The position numbers and the translations under genes are program-made. DNA of 10,365 nucleotides, taken from the NCBI GenBank assembly GCA_023436945.1, contig JAEZHG010000122.1, forward strand, positions 1-10,365. The letters are read 5' to 3'. Positions 1 through 7,192 of this stretch are shown in pieces. This stretch comes from Pseudomonadota bacterium. GTDB lineage: Bacteria; Pseudomonadota; Alphaproteobacteria; Caulobacterales; Caulobacteraceae. Every line of letters starts with the position of its first letter. Position 1 is the stretch's first letter. The notes under the pieces are model-generated. The model was not told the origin of the DNA. It saw nothing but the letters and a program-made list of their open reading frames with translations, and did not search any database.

Positions 1-1
1 C

Positions 2-136
2 TTCAAGACCGCCTGCCCGGAAGAGATCGCCTATAAGAAAGGCTTTATCGACGCCGAGCAGCTACAGAAGCTGGCGCATGCACTCGGCAAGAGCACCTAT
101 GGCCAGTATCTTCTGACGATGCTGAAGAACGTTTAA
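2..136 (+). CDS. rmlA: Glucose-1-phosphate thymidylyltransferase, C-terminal end (partial)
   Basis: Only the last 44 codons and a TAA stop are in the window; the 5' part lies to the left. The peptide contains CPEEIAYKKGFID, then EQLQKLA, then YGQYLL near the end. This is the conserved C-terminal signature of RmlA/RfbA. In that family the enzyme joins glucose-1-phosphate to dTTP, giving dTDP-glucose and pyrophosphate, the first step of dTDP-L-rhamnose synthesis in the cytoplasm. Rhamnose precursor supply fits the polysaccharide-export genes beside it, although those run on the opposite strand. Its stop codon overlaps the stop of the convergent 284-residue gene inside TTTAAA. The family call is confident from the tail motif; which RmlA paralogue it is cannot be judged from this fragment. 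Confidence 0.85.
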   Translation, partial: FKTACPEEIAYKKGFIDAEQLQKLAHALGKSTYGQYLLTMLKNV

Positions 137-987
137 ACCGCCTTCAGCTCCCCGCCGAGGAATCCAACGATTCCTCCAAGGGAGCTGTTCTTCATCACAA
201 AGCGAAGCTGTGCCGGCATCGGGAATATCCAGTCATGCTGGATAGACAGCTCGAAGATGCCCGGACGGTCGAACATGAGCGGGGTGGTCTCGAAATTCTT
301 TTCGCTGCCCCAATCAATCGTGAACGGCATACCGACCGTGGCAGCGTCCACGTCGAAGCGGCACACCATCTCCCACTTGCCCTTGGGCAGATAGAGGTTC
401 GGGCCGGAAACCAGCACGCGCGGCGTGCCGGTGATGTCGATCCACTCATGGGCACCCAGACCGCCGCCAGAGCCGAAGGTAAAGTCTGACGGGGCGAAAT
501 AGATGGGGCCCTTGGGCTTGCCCGTATAGCCATCCACGAACATCGCCAGCTTGGACTCATCGACCGTCACGGCATTTTGCTGGGCCTGTTCAATGACCTG
601 CTCCGGTACGCTCATGCGGCCCAGATCGAAGAAGGCGAAGTCCTGCACGCCATTGCGCGCATTGCGCTCGGTAAAGAGCGAAGCCACGGGCGCAGGCAGG
701 TAGGTCGGATAGGTCAGCACGCCTGACGGTCCGGTCAGGCTCTCGACCTGTGACAGGCCCGAAAACACGGCGCAGAAGCGGTTCACCCGCACACGGTCAA
801 GCAGCTCCAGCTCATGCATCACCACGATGCATTTCAGCGGATCGGCAGGCTCAGGCTGTTGGTTCTGGTCCCACACCACGACCTCGAGATCGCCGGCTAC
901 CTGTTTCAGGTTGCCCATCCAGAGGTCACGCTGGGTCGCGTCGATGAACAGCACGCAATACTGGAACAGAGGCAGGGTGGAGGTCAT
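133..987 (-). CDS. Uncharacterised protein at the end of the capsule-export operon
   Basis: 284 residues, and I do not recognise a named family. Residues 1-110 look like an alpha/beta fold: a hydrophobic strand near 10-16 (YCVLFID), another at 52-58 (KCIVVMH), and a proline-rich turn near 93-100. There is no signal peptide and no membrane segment. Residues about 181-284 are beta-rich with alternating hydrophobic and polar residues. They include SGPNLYLPKGKWEM (194-207), RFDVD, FTIDWG (222-227) and PGIFELSI (242-249), the look of a jelly-roll or beta-sandwich domain like those found in polysaccharide-related proteins. It starts 32 bp after the kpsT stop, so it is probably the last gene of the operon. 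A role in binding, modifying or synthesising the exported glycan is inferred only from position and the beta-rich end. The ATG at 987 has only a weak purine-rich stretch upstream. The downstream end overlaps the rmlA stop. Confidence 0.8.
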   Translation of the reverse strand: MTSTLPLFQYCVLFIDATQRDLWMGNLKQVAGDLEVVVWDQNQQPEPADPLKCIVVMHELELLDRVRVNRFCAVFSGLSQVESLTGPSGVLTYPTYLPAPVASLFTERNARNGVQDFAFFDLGRMSVPEQVIEQAQQNAVTVDESKLAMFVDGYTGKPKGPIYFAPSDFTFGSGGGLGAHEWIDITGTPRVLVSGPNLYLPKGKWEMVCRFDVDAATVGMPFTIDWGSEKNFETTPLMFDRPGIFELSIQHDWIFPMPAQLRFVMKNSSLGGIVGFLGGELKAV

Positions 988-1019
988 GGGGTCAGGTCTC
1001 GTATCTGAGAACGCCAGGC

Positions 1020-1697
1020 TTAGGTCTGGAGCCAGCGGTAGATTTCAATGGCTTCGGCCACGTCATAGAACATACGCACACGACCGGATTCCAGAACCAG
1101 AGCCTGTTCACAATGCTCCGCGATCAGGCCCATGTCGTGCGAGGCCATGACGAAGGTCCGCGTCGAGCGTTTCTCGAAAAGTTCGGTCTGGCATTTGCGG
1201 CTGAAGCGGGCATCACCCACCGAAACCAGTTCGTCGATCAGGTAGCAGTCGAACTCGATAGCCAGCGACAGGCCAAAGGCCAGACGCGCACGCATACCCG
1301 AAGAATAGGTCTTCACCTCGCGCGACATGGCAGGGCCAAGCTCGGCGAAGGTTTCGACCTTTCCGAGGATGTCGTGATAGTCGACATCATAGATGCGCGA
1401 CAGGAAGCGCACATTGTCATAGCCCGACAAGCTGCCCTGAAAGCCGCCGCCGAAACCGATGGGCCACGACGATGTGCCGTTCCATTCAATGCGCCCCTCC
1501 GAAGGGGTTGCAACACCGCCCAGAATACGGATGAGCGTGGACTTGCCCTGTCCGTTGCGGCCAAGCAGGGCCAGACGTCCGCCTTTTGGAATGTCGAAAT
1601 TGAGGTTCTGGAAGACGGGCTTATGGGACTTCCGGTAGGTTTTGCTCAGATTTCGGACACTGACCATATTCTCGGTCTGGGCGGAGGTTTCCGTCAC
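1020..1697 (-). CDS. kpsT: Capsule polysaccharide export ABC transporter, ATP-binding protein
   Basis: Nucleotide-binding subunit of an ABC-2 exporter that, with KpsM, moves polysaccharide across the inner membrane. The reading frame is open back to an ATG at 1778, but I place the start at GTG 1697-1695. This GTG overlaps the kpsE TGA as GTGA and gives 225 residues, the usual KpsT size, without an 81-base overlap. In that numbering the motifs are: Walker A GRNGQGKST (46-54), Q-loop Gln at 87, signature YSSGMRAR (131-138), Walker B ending IDE (154-156) then VGD, and H-loop SHD with His187. There is no C-terminal carbohydrate-binding extension of the Wzt type. The protein is therefore KpsT-like, expected to serve a lipid-linked capsule rather than a Wzt-gated O-antigen. 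An alternative start is ATG 1667, which would still keep the Walker A. Translational coupling to kpsE is likely. Confidence 0.92.
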   Translation of the reverse strand: MTETSAQTENMVSVRNLSKTYRKSHKPVFQNLNFDIPKGGRLALLGRNGQGKSTLIRILGGVATPSEGRIEWNGTSSWPIGFGGGFQGSLSGYDNVRFLSRIYDVDYHDILGKVETFAELGPAMSREVKTYSSGMRARLAFGLSLAIEFDCYLIDELVSVGDARFSRKCQTELFEKRSTRTFVMASHDMGLIAEHCEQALVLESGRVRMFYDVAEAIEIYRWLQT

Positions 1698-2872
1698 GAG
1701 TGGTGCTCTCGGAAACCGGCCCATGCCAGACGACCCAGACCATAGATCAGCAGTGTGGATGCAAATACAGCCAGCCACGACAGCAGACGCTTGGGCAGGA
1801 TCGGATAGTCAGGGACGCTGGGGTTCACCACGCGGTCGAGGTAGAGCTTCTGACGGGCGCTATCCAGTTCGGCGGTGATCAGCGCGGCCGAGGCCTGCGC
1901 ATATTCCTTGCTGGCCAGTTCCTGACGCATCATCAGTTCCTGATAGTCCGCGATGGCCGGAGCCAGAGCCTCGGGGCTACCCGTCATCTTCACGCGCTCT
2001 TCGGCGATCTGGGTCTCATAGCCCGCGATGGTGCGGTCGATGACCGACAGTTCGGGGCTTTGGGGCGCAGCACCGGAAATCTCGGCACGTTTGGCGCGCA
2101 GCTCGGCCACCAGACCACGCAGACGGCCGATGACCTCGGCGCTTTCACGGGTGGCCAGTTCGGGATCGAGAATGCGCTGGCGGTTACGGAAGCTGGTCAG
2201 GGCGCTGTTGGCCTCGTCAAGATGGGCCTTGGCCTTTTGCTGCGCTTCACGGGCGTTGGTGATGCTGTCGAGCGAGGAACGCTCGTTCATGCGGTTCACC
2301 AGTTCTTCGCCACCTTGAAGCAGAGCTTCGGCCAGTTGATGCGCATCACGCGGGGTGAAGGCCTCGACGCGGAGGGTGCTGATGCCGGTGGTCGAGTCAT
2401 AGCCCACCACCAAATAGCGTTGCAGACCCTTGTGCAGGGCCTCGGAGGACTTGCCCTCCCACGGACGCGGCCAGCGCGAGATAATATCGACGCCCGGACG
2501 GCCCAGCACCTGACGCAAGTCCACCTTGCCCTGAAGGTCAGTGATGGCATCGCGCGAAGTCACATATTCATGGACAGCGAACACATCGCCCTGCGCCGAC
2601 GGCAGGCCCACGCCCTGCAGCGCCATGCCCAGCGCAGACGGGGTCGATTGCCCCGGTGCGCGCACCACAAAGCGCGCTTCGGAGACGTAGCGCGGGCTCG
2701 CGATCAAACCGAAGTAGATGGCCGACAGGATCGCCGGAACCAGCACGACAGCGATGAACCCCGTCGGCAGCGATTTCAGCAAGCTCTTGCGACGTTTGGG
2801 TGCCGGCGGCTTGTGCGAAGACAACTCCTCGGCACGCCCCGGTCCAATGTATTTCAGCTTAGCGTTCGACAT
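1694..2872 (-). CDS. kpsE: Capsule polysaccharide export inner-membrane adaptor, PCP-3 family
   Basis: 392 residues, the usual KpsE/BexC/CtrC length. This family spans the periplasm next to the KpsMT transporter and links it to an outer-membrane polysaccharide channel. The layout seen here is: a basic, proline-rich cytoplasmic N-terminus (1-37); a membrane segment about 38-57; a periplasmic part starting SPRYVSEARFVVR (59-71), the typical start of a Wzz-like domain; charged, coiled-coil-prone helices about 175-345; the proline-rich stretch RVVNPSVPDYPILPKR (347-362) that precedes the second membrane segment in PCP proteins; that segment at about 363-383; and a short basic cytoplasmic tail. 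It starts 47 bp after the kpsM stop and overlaps kpsT by 4 bp. No partner outer-membrane KpsD/Wza gene is in the window. The Shine-Dalgarno before ATG 2872 is not obvious. Confidence 0.9.
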   Translation of the reverse strand: MSNAKLKYIGPGRAEELSSHKPPAPKRRKSLLKSLPTGFIAVVLVPAILSAIYFGLIASPRYVSEARFVVRAPGQSTPSALGMALQGVGLPSAQGDVFAVHEYVTSRDAITDLQGKVDLRQVLGRPGVDIISRWPRPWEGKSSEALHKGLQRYLVVGYDSTTGISTLRVEAFTPRDAHQLAEALLQGGEELVNRMNERSSLDSITNAREAQQKAKAHLDEANSALTSFRNRQRILDPELATRESAEVIGRLRGLVAELRAKRAEISGAAPQSPELSVIDRTIAGYETQIAEERVKMTGSPEALAPAIADYQELMMRQELASKEYAQASAALITAELDSARQKLYLDRVVNPSVPDYPILPKRLLSWLAVFASTLLIYGLGRLAWAGFREHHS

Positions 2873-2919
2873 TACAGGCCCACTGAGCGCAAGAATTTAT
2901 ATTTCTCTTCGGCAGCATA

Positions 2920-3711
2920 TCACTCGACATCGGTAAGGTCACCGAGCGTGGCTACCAACAACAATCCGAGGAAGTTCATCAACACCATACAGATCAGGGC
3001 GTAGCTCACACTGTAATAGGTCGGAACAAACTCTCCGAAGAGGCCGTCACGCAGCATTTCCACTGCATTCGGGAACGGGATCCAAAGGATCATGTCACGC
3101 ACGGACGCCGGCAGCCAACCGATCATGAAGAACGCCCCCGAGATCGGGATCATGGCATAGTTCAGAACCGGTACCAGGCGTTCCATCAACTCCGAGCGCA
3201 TCGACAATGCCGCCAGGATCAGGGCCATACCTGTGGCCATACCCCCCAGGATCAACCACCCGCCATAGAGCTTGAGGAAGTCGGCAGGCAGGCCGATCTG
3301 ACCCAAAACAGCCAGTGCAATATAGACGACCACAAAGGCGGCAGTGGTGCCGAAGAACTCCAGCAAGACACGTGACACAAAGATGTGCAGCACCTTGATC
3401 TGGCGATGGTAGAGCAAGCCGCCATTGGCCTGAACCGCGCTGATCAGAAAGCCGATCGTGTGGCGCAGCAGGATCAGGCACATATAGCCGCTCATCACGA
3501 ACGGGCCGAGACGAATGCCGTGCTCGTATTCGGGCTTGATGATCGACCACATGATCAGAACCACGCCACAGAACAGCAGAGGTTCCCCAACAACCCACAG
3601 GAAGCCGAGACCTTCGCGGCCGTAACGAGTCGTCGTTTCACGGAGGATCATCGCGCCAATAATGCGCGAGTGCTTTCTCAGAAGCTCAAAAGGCTTCATC
3701 GCCTGTATCAT
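2920..3711 (-). CDS. kpsM: Capsule polysaccharide export ABC transporter, permease
   Basis: ABC-2 type membrane subunit that forms the polysaccharide path together with KpsT. From ATG 3711 it is 263 residues, close to the roughly 260 usual for KpsM. An amphipathic start leads to ILRETTTRYGREGLGFLW, matching the conserved RE(I/T)xxRYG...GxLW entry of this family. Six hydrophobic segments follow at about 35-57, 69-90, 112-136, 148-169, 183-202 and 233-255. The periplasmic loop IPFPNAVEMLRDGLFG (about 211-226) resembles the late loop of KpsM/Wzm proteins. Start choice is uncertain: the frame opens with TTG at 3720, then ATG at 3711 and ATG at 3699. The last has a weak AGG a few bases upstream, the others no clear Shine-Dalgarno. 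It is the first gene of the kpsM-kpsE-kpsT-unknown operon. Confidence 0.9.
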   Translation of the reverse strand: MIQAMKPFELLRKHSRIIGAMILRETTTRYGREGLGFLWVVGEPLLFCGVVLIMWSIIKPEYEHGIRLGPFVMSGYMCLILLRHTIGFLISAVQANGGLLYHRQIKVLHIFVSRVLLEFFGTTAAFVVVYIALAVLGQIGLPADFLKLYGGWLILGGMATGMALILAALSMRSELMERLVPVLNYAMIPISGAFFMIGWLPASVRDMILWIPFPNAVEMLRDGLFGEFVPTYYSVSYALICMVLMNFLGLLLVATLGDLTDVE

Positions 3712-3794
3712 TGATTGCAAACCGCTGAGAGCCGATACCTCAGGCGGTAAACCAGACTGCCCGATTTACCAAACAAAAATTCAACGATTAAACG
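3712..3794 (-). promoter_or_regulatory. Presumed leader and promoter region of the kps operon
   Basis: AT-richer stretch between kpsM and the putA terminator, the only place for a dedicated promoter of the leftward export operon. I could not pick a convincing -35/-10 pair. The most visible structure is an inverted repeat, GGTAAA at 3746-3751 and TTTACC at 3765-3770 with 13 bases between. It could be an operator or a weak hairpin. The promoter role is inferred from position only. Confidence 0.4.
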
Positions 3795-3832
3795 AATAAG
3801 AGAGCGCATCGTTCACGACGCGCCCTCTTATT
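3795..3832 (-). terminator. Hairpin terminator downstream of putA
   Basis: The arms AATAAGAG (3795-3802) and CTCTTATT (3825-3832) pair perfectly. Inside them GCGC pairs with GCGC (3804-3807 with 3820-3823) and TCG with CGA, closing a four-base loop at 3812-3815. On the + strand two positions are A/C mismatches (3803/3824 and 3808/3819). In the - strand transcript the same positions become G-U pairs, giving an uninterrupted 17-bp stem. That favours function at the end of the leftward putA transcript, starting about 20 bases after its stop. The + strand side has the cleaner T-run (3831-3837), so it may also stop rightward transcription. Confidence 0.8.
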
Positions 3833-3853
3833 TTTTTCTGATTTTTGTGCGGT

Positions 3854-6800
3854 TTAGAGGTTCAGCAGTGCGGGATCGCCGCCCTGTGCCGCAATGTTGA
3901 TGCTGATGGCCTTTTCTGCCGCGAAGCGGATCAGGCTGTTCGGGCCACCAGCCTTCGGCCCGGTGCCCGACAGGCCTTCCCCGCCGAAGGGTTGCACACC
4001 CACAACAGCGCCGATGATCGAGCGGTTCACATAGACATTGCCTGCCGGAACCAGCGCCATCACCTCTTCGGCGAAGGCGTCGATGCGGCTGTGCACGCCC
4101 AGCGTCAGGCCAAAGCCACGGGCGGCCAGAGCGACAGCGGTCTTCTTCAGGTCCTTCGGCTCATAGCGATAGACGTGCAGGATCGGGCCGAACACTTCGC
4201 GCTCCAGGAAGTCCGGCGTCGGGATCTCGGCGATGACCGGAGCGAACAGGTCACCCTTGGATGCATCTGCTGGCAAGTTGCCGCGAGCAATGATCTTGGC
4301 TTCCTTCTCAAGACGCGCGACGTGCTTTTCGAGGTTTTCGCGGCTTTCGGCGTCGATCACCGGACCGATGTCGGTCTTCGGATCGGTCGGATCACCCAGA
4401 ACCTGAACGTCCAATGCGCCCTTCAGGCCCTCGATCAGGGCATCGGCGGCATCGTGCGGCACATAGAGGATACGCAGCGCCGAGCAACGCTGACCTGCCG
4501 AGCCGAAGGCCGACAGGATGACGTCGTCGATGATCTGTTCCTTCAGCGCCGTGGTGTCCACGAACATGCCGTTCAGGCCGCCGGTTTCGGCGATGAACGG
4601 GATGATGGCACCCTGACGGTTGGCCAGACCACGGTTGATGGCGTTGGCCGTATCGGTGCCGCCGGTGAAGGCCACGCCGTCGATCATCGGGTGCGAGGTC
4701 AGGGCTGCGCCCACGGTCTCGCCTCGGCCCGGAACCAGAGCCAGCAGGTCAGGGTTCAGACCGGCCTTATAATACAGGCGCACAGCTTCGGCGGCGATCA
4801 GCGGGGTCTGTTCCGCGGGCTTGGCCACCACAGCGTTACCGGCAGCCAGAGCAGCTACGATCTGGCCGGTGAAGATGGCCAGCGGGAAGTTCCACGGGCT
4901 GATGGCAGCGAACACGCCACGGCCATGCAGGACCAACTGGTTCACTTCGCCCGTCGGGCCCTTCAGGGTCTCGCGACCACCGAACTGCTTTTCAGCCAGC
5001 ATGGCGTAGTAGCGGCAGAAGTCGGCAGCCTCGCGCACTTCGGCCACACCGTCGTTCAGGGTCTTGCCGGCTTCACGCGACAGCAGGGCGACTAGACGGT
5101 CCATGTTGTCTTCAAGGGCGTCCGCCATGGCACGAAGAATCGGCGCACGGCCCGAACCCGGCATCTTGTCCCAGGCGACCTGCGCTTCGGCGGCCTTCTT
5201 GACGGCTTCATCGACCTGTTCCGGCGTCGCGTCCGAGGTCTTGCCGACGACCTGCGCGCGGTCATACGGATTGGTCACGTCGCGCGGTTCGACACCGTTC
5301 AGCAGCTTGCCGCCGATGATCGGGCCAGCCATCAGTTGTTCGACATCCAGAGCCTTCACAGCCGCAGCGTGGGCCTGACGGGCTTCTTCGGTCGAATAGT
5401 CGCGGCCGAGGGAGTTCTTGCGGTCACCGTAGATGTTCATGGGCACAGGGATCTTAGGATGGCGGTCGGGCTGGGCCTCGACGGCAGTGATGGGATCGGC
5501 GGCGACATCGGCCGCAGGAACGCGCTCGTCCAGCAGGGCATGGACGAAGGAGGAGTTGGCACCGTTCTCGAGCAGACGGCGCACCAGATAGGGCAGCAGT
5601 TCTTCATGGCCACCGACCGGCGCATAGGCGCGGACGATGATCTTCTCGTCCGACCACTTGTCGCGGGCGGCGTCATAGAGAGCCTCGCCCATACCGTGCA
5701 GGCGCTGGTGCTCGATAACCTTGTTGCGGTCACGGGCCATGCGGCGCACAGCGGCAAGGGTGTGGGCGTTGTGGGTCGCGAACTGGCAATAGATGTGAGG
5801 CGCGGCCTCGATCATCATGCGCGCGCAAACCAGATAGTTTAGGTCCGTCGCGGGCTTGGTGGTGAAGACCGGATAGTCGGTGCGGCCATTGACCTGCGCC
5901 AGCTTGATCTCGGTATCCCAATAGGCACCCTTGACCAGACGGACCATCAGGCGGCGGTTCGTGCGCTTGGACAGGTCGATCAGACGCTGGATCGTTTCGG
6001 TCGTGCGCTTCTGGTAGGCCTGAACGGCAAGGCCAAGGCCCTTCCAATCACCCAGTGACGGCTCGGTGCAAAGGCGCTCCAGCAGCTTCAGCGACAGTGC
6101 CAGACGGTCGGCTTCTTCAGCGTCGATCGTATAGTTGATGTCGTATTTGGCCGCGATCTGGGCCAGGCGCAGGATGCGCGGGTAAAGCTCTTCCCAGACG
6201 CGATCTTCCTGCACCGATTGATAGCGCGGCGACAGGGCCGACAGCTTGACCGAGACGCCGTGGCCCGCTTCCGGACCTTGGCCCGTGGCGGTCTTGCCGA
6301 CGGCCTCGATGGCTTCGCCATAGATCTTTTCATAGCGCTCGGCATCGGCAGTCGTGCGGGCACCCTCGCCCAGCATGTCAAAGCTGCACAGCCAGCCTTC
6401 CTTGTCGGAACGCTTCAGCGCGGCCTCGATGGTGCGACCGACCACAAACTGCTCGCCCATGATCTTCACCGCCGTGGCTACAGCCTGACGGATCACCGGT
6501 TCGCCGATGCGGGCGGCAATGCCCTTGATGAAGTTCGGCAGGTCGCGCTTCATCTCGTCTTCGGGCTCGACCAGCTTACCAGCGATCATCAGGCCGAAGC
6601 TGGAGAAGTTGACCAGCGGGCTGTCGGACTTGCCGATGTGGCTGGCCCACTCGGCCGAGCCGATCTTTTCCGAGATCAGCTTGTCGCGGGTCAGGGCGTC
6701 CGGCGTGCGCAGCAGGGCTTCTGCCAGCGTCATCAGCGCCAGACCCTCTTGGGTGCCCAGCGAATATTGCTGCAGGAAGCTTTCGACGACGCCCTGCTTT

Positions 6801-6970
6801 TTCTGGCTCTTACGGGCGTGCTCGACCAGTTCGGTCGCCTCAAGCAGAACCTTGGCACGCTCGGCATCGTCCAGAGGTTTGCGGGACAGAAGATCGGCAA
6901 CCGTCTCGCGTTCATCGCGGAACTTGTTGCGGTCCAGATCGTCCCAATGACGAAGCTCGCTCGGCATCAT
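3854..6970 (-). CDS. putA: Bifunctional proline dehydrogenase / delta-1-pyrroline-5-carboxylate dehydrogenase
   Basis: Oxidises proline to glutamate in two steps: an FAD-dependent proline dehydrogenase barrel makes P5C, then an NAD-dependent aldehyde dehydrogenase makes glutamate. 1038 residues, the short PutA type. The first residues show no ribbon-helix-helix DNA-binding domain, and the extra C-terminal domain of roughly 1300-residue PutA proteins is absent, so it should not repress its own gene. Dehydrogenase barrel about 80-500: VRLVKGAYWD with Lys347, FATHNAHT, and the late motif RRLLENGANSSFV that binds substrate carboxylate in this family. Aldehyde dehydrogenase about 530-1035: SPWNFPLAIFTGQ, FTGG, general-base region AETGG with Glu795, catalytic Cys829 in GQRCSALR, and FGPILHVYRY. 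All key residues look present. ATG 6970 is supported by AGGAG seven bases upstream; a second ATG follows directly. It is monocistronic by layout: terminator behind, divergent gene ahead. Confidence 0.97.
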   Translation of the reverse strand: MMPSELRHWDDLDRNKFRDERETVADLLSRKPLDDAERAKVLLEATELVEHARKSQKKQGVVESFLQQYSLGTQEGLALMTLAEALLRTPDALTRDKLISEKIGSAEWASHIGKSDSPLVNFSSFGLMIAGKLVEPEDEMKRDLPNFIKGIAARIGEPVIRQAVATAVKIMGEQFVVGRTIEAALKRSDKEGWLCSFDMLGEGARTTADAERYEKIYGEAIEAVGKTATGQGPEAGHGVSVKLSALSPRYQSVQEDRVWEELYPRILRLAQIAAKYDINYTIDAEEADRLALSLKLLERLCTEPSLGDWKGLGLAVQAYQKRTTETIQRLIDLSKRTNRRLMVRLVKGAYWDTEIKLAQVNGRTDYPVFTTKPATDLNYLVCARMMIEAAPHIYCQFATHNAHTLAAVRRMARDRNKVIEHQRLHGMGEALYDAARDKWSDEKIIVRAYAPVGGHEELLPYLVRRLLENGANSSFVHALLDERVPAADVAADPITAVEAQPDRHPKIPVPMNIYGDRKNSLGRDYSTEEARQAHAAAVKALDVEQLMAGPIIGGKLLNGVEPRDVTNPYDRAQVVGKTSDATPEQVDEAVKKAAEAQVAWDKMPGSGRAPILRAMADALEDNMDRLVALLSREAGKTLNDGVAEVREAADFCRYYAMLAEKQFGGRETLKGPTGEVNQLVLHGRGVFAAISPWNFPLAIFTGQIVAALAAGNAVVAKPAEQTPLIAAEAVRLYYKAGLNPDLLALVPGRGETVGAALTSHPMIDGVAFTGGTDTANAINRGLANRQGAIIPFIAETGGLNGMFVDTTALKEQIIDDVILSAFGSAGQRCSALRILYVPHDAADALIEGLKGALDVQVLGDPTDPKTDIGPVIDAESRENLEKHVARLEKEAKIIARGNLPADASKGDLFAPVIAEIPTPDFLEREVFGPILHVYRYEPKDLKKTAVALAARGFGLTLGVHSRIDAFAEEVMALVPAGNVYVNRSIIGAVVGVQPFGGEGLSGTGPKAGGPNSLIRFAAEKAISINIAAQGGDPALLNL

Positions 6971-6990
6971 GAATTCACTCCTGTGAATTT
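6971..6990 (-). promoter_or_regulatory. putA ribosome binding site inside a palindrome
   Basis: On the - strand the sequence just before the start reads AATTCAC, AGGA, GTGAATT, C, ATG. The two 7-base arms (6983-6989 and 6972-6978) are perfectly complementary, and the four-base loop carries most of the AGGAG Shine-Dalgarno. In RNA this is a compact hairpin presenting the ribosome site in its loop, with the stem next to the start codon. In DNA it is an operator-like palindrome. The Shine-Dalgarno supports ATG 6970. Whether the fold regulates anything is inference. Confidence 0.7.
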
Positions 6991-7192
6991 TTGCCTATAT
7001 GCACAGTCAGGGCGAATGTGCTTCGATATTTAAACGCCAGAACCGCAGTTAATTTTCCAGCACAATCTTAACATGTGCCCCTGCCTCGCGCGAGCGTGAC
7101 TACAGCGCATCGCTTTGATGTCTCGCCTTCGTCACAGCAAGCCGCTAGAACTGGCAAACTTTACGAAACGGCTCGAAGGCCAAATCGACTTC
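6991..7192. promoter_or_regulatory. Divergent intergenic region between putA and the glycosyltransferase
   Basis: It must hold the putA promoter (leftward) and probably the glycosyltransferase promoter (rightward). I see no strong consensus pair for either. Visible elements are an inverted repeat GCACA (7001-7005) / TGTGC (7017-7021), a looser one GTTAA (7048-7052) / TTAAC (7068-7072), and two GTC-containing blocks 11 bp apart at 7118-7124 and 7129-7135 that weakly resemble PhoB half-sites. No small gene or RNA is evident. The part from 7115 on is also an in-frame extension of the glycosyltransferase frame (TTG 7115, ATG 7118), judged non-coding here. Confidence 0.5.

Noticed and set aside
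2873..2919. AT-rich kpsM-kpsE gap with TATAAAT on the - strand as an internal promoter
   Set aside because: The -10-like hexamer is good, but no plausible -35 lies 16-18 bases upstream. The gap is short and the genes are clearly co-directional.
1700..3004. 434-residue open frame on the + strand opposite kpsE/kpsT
   Set aside because: It is rich in Gln, His, Arg and Gly, with no domain pattern, and lies exactly opposite well-recognised genes. This is typical of a shadow frame in GC-rich DNA.
3712..3720. TTG 3720 as the kpsM start
   Set aside because: It adds only three residues, is a rare start type, has no Shine-Dalgarno, and two ATG codons follow closely.
3845..5095. 416-residue open frame on the + strand opposite putA
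   Set aside because: It is antisense to the aldehyde dehydrogenase domain of putA, has a shadow-like composition, and begins inside the putA terminator region with no ribosome site.
7115..7192. N-terminal extension of the glycosyltransferase to TTG 7115 or ATG 7118
   Set aside because: The 26 extra residues are not part of the GT4 fold start, and MRIVLVTDAW at 7193 is the normal beginning. The extension would also cover the likely promoter.
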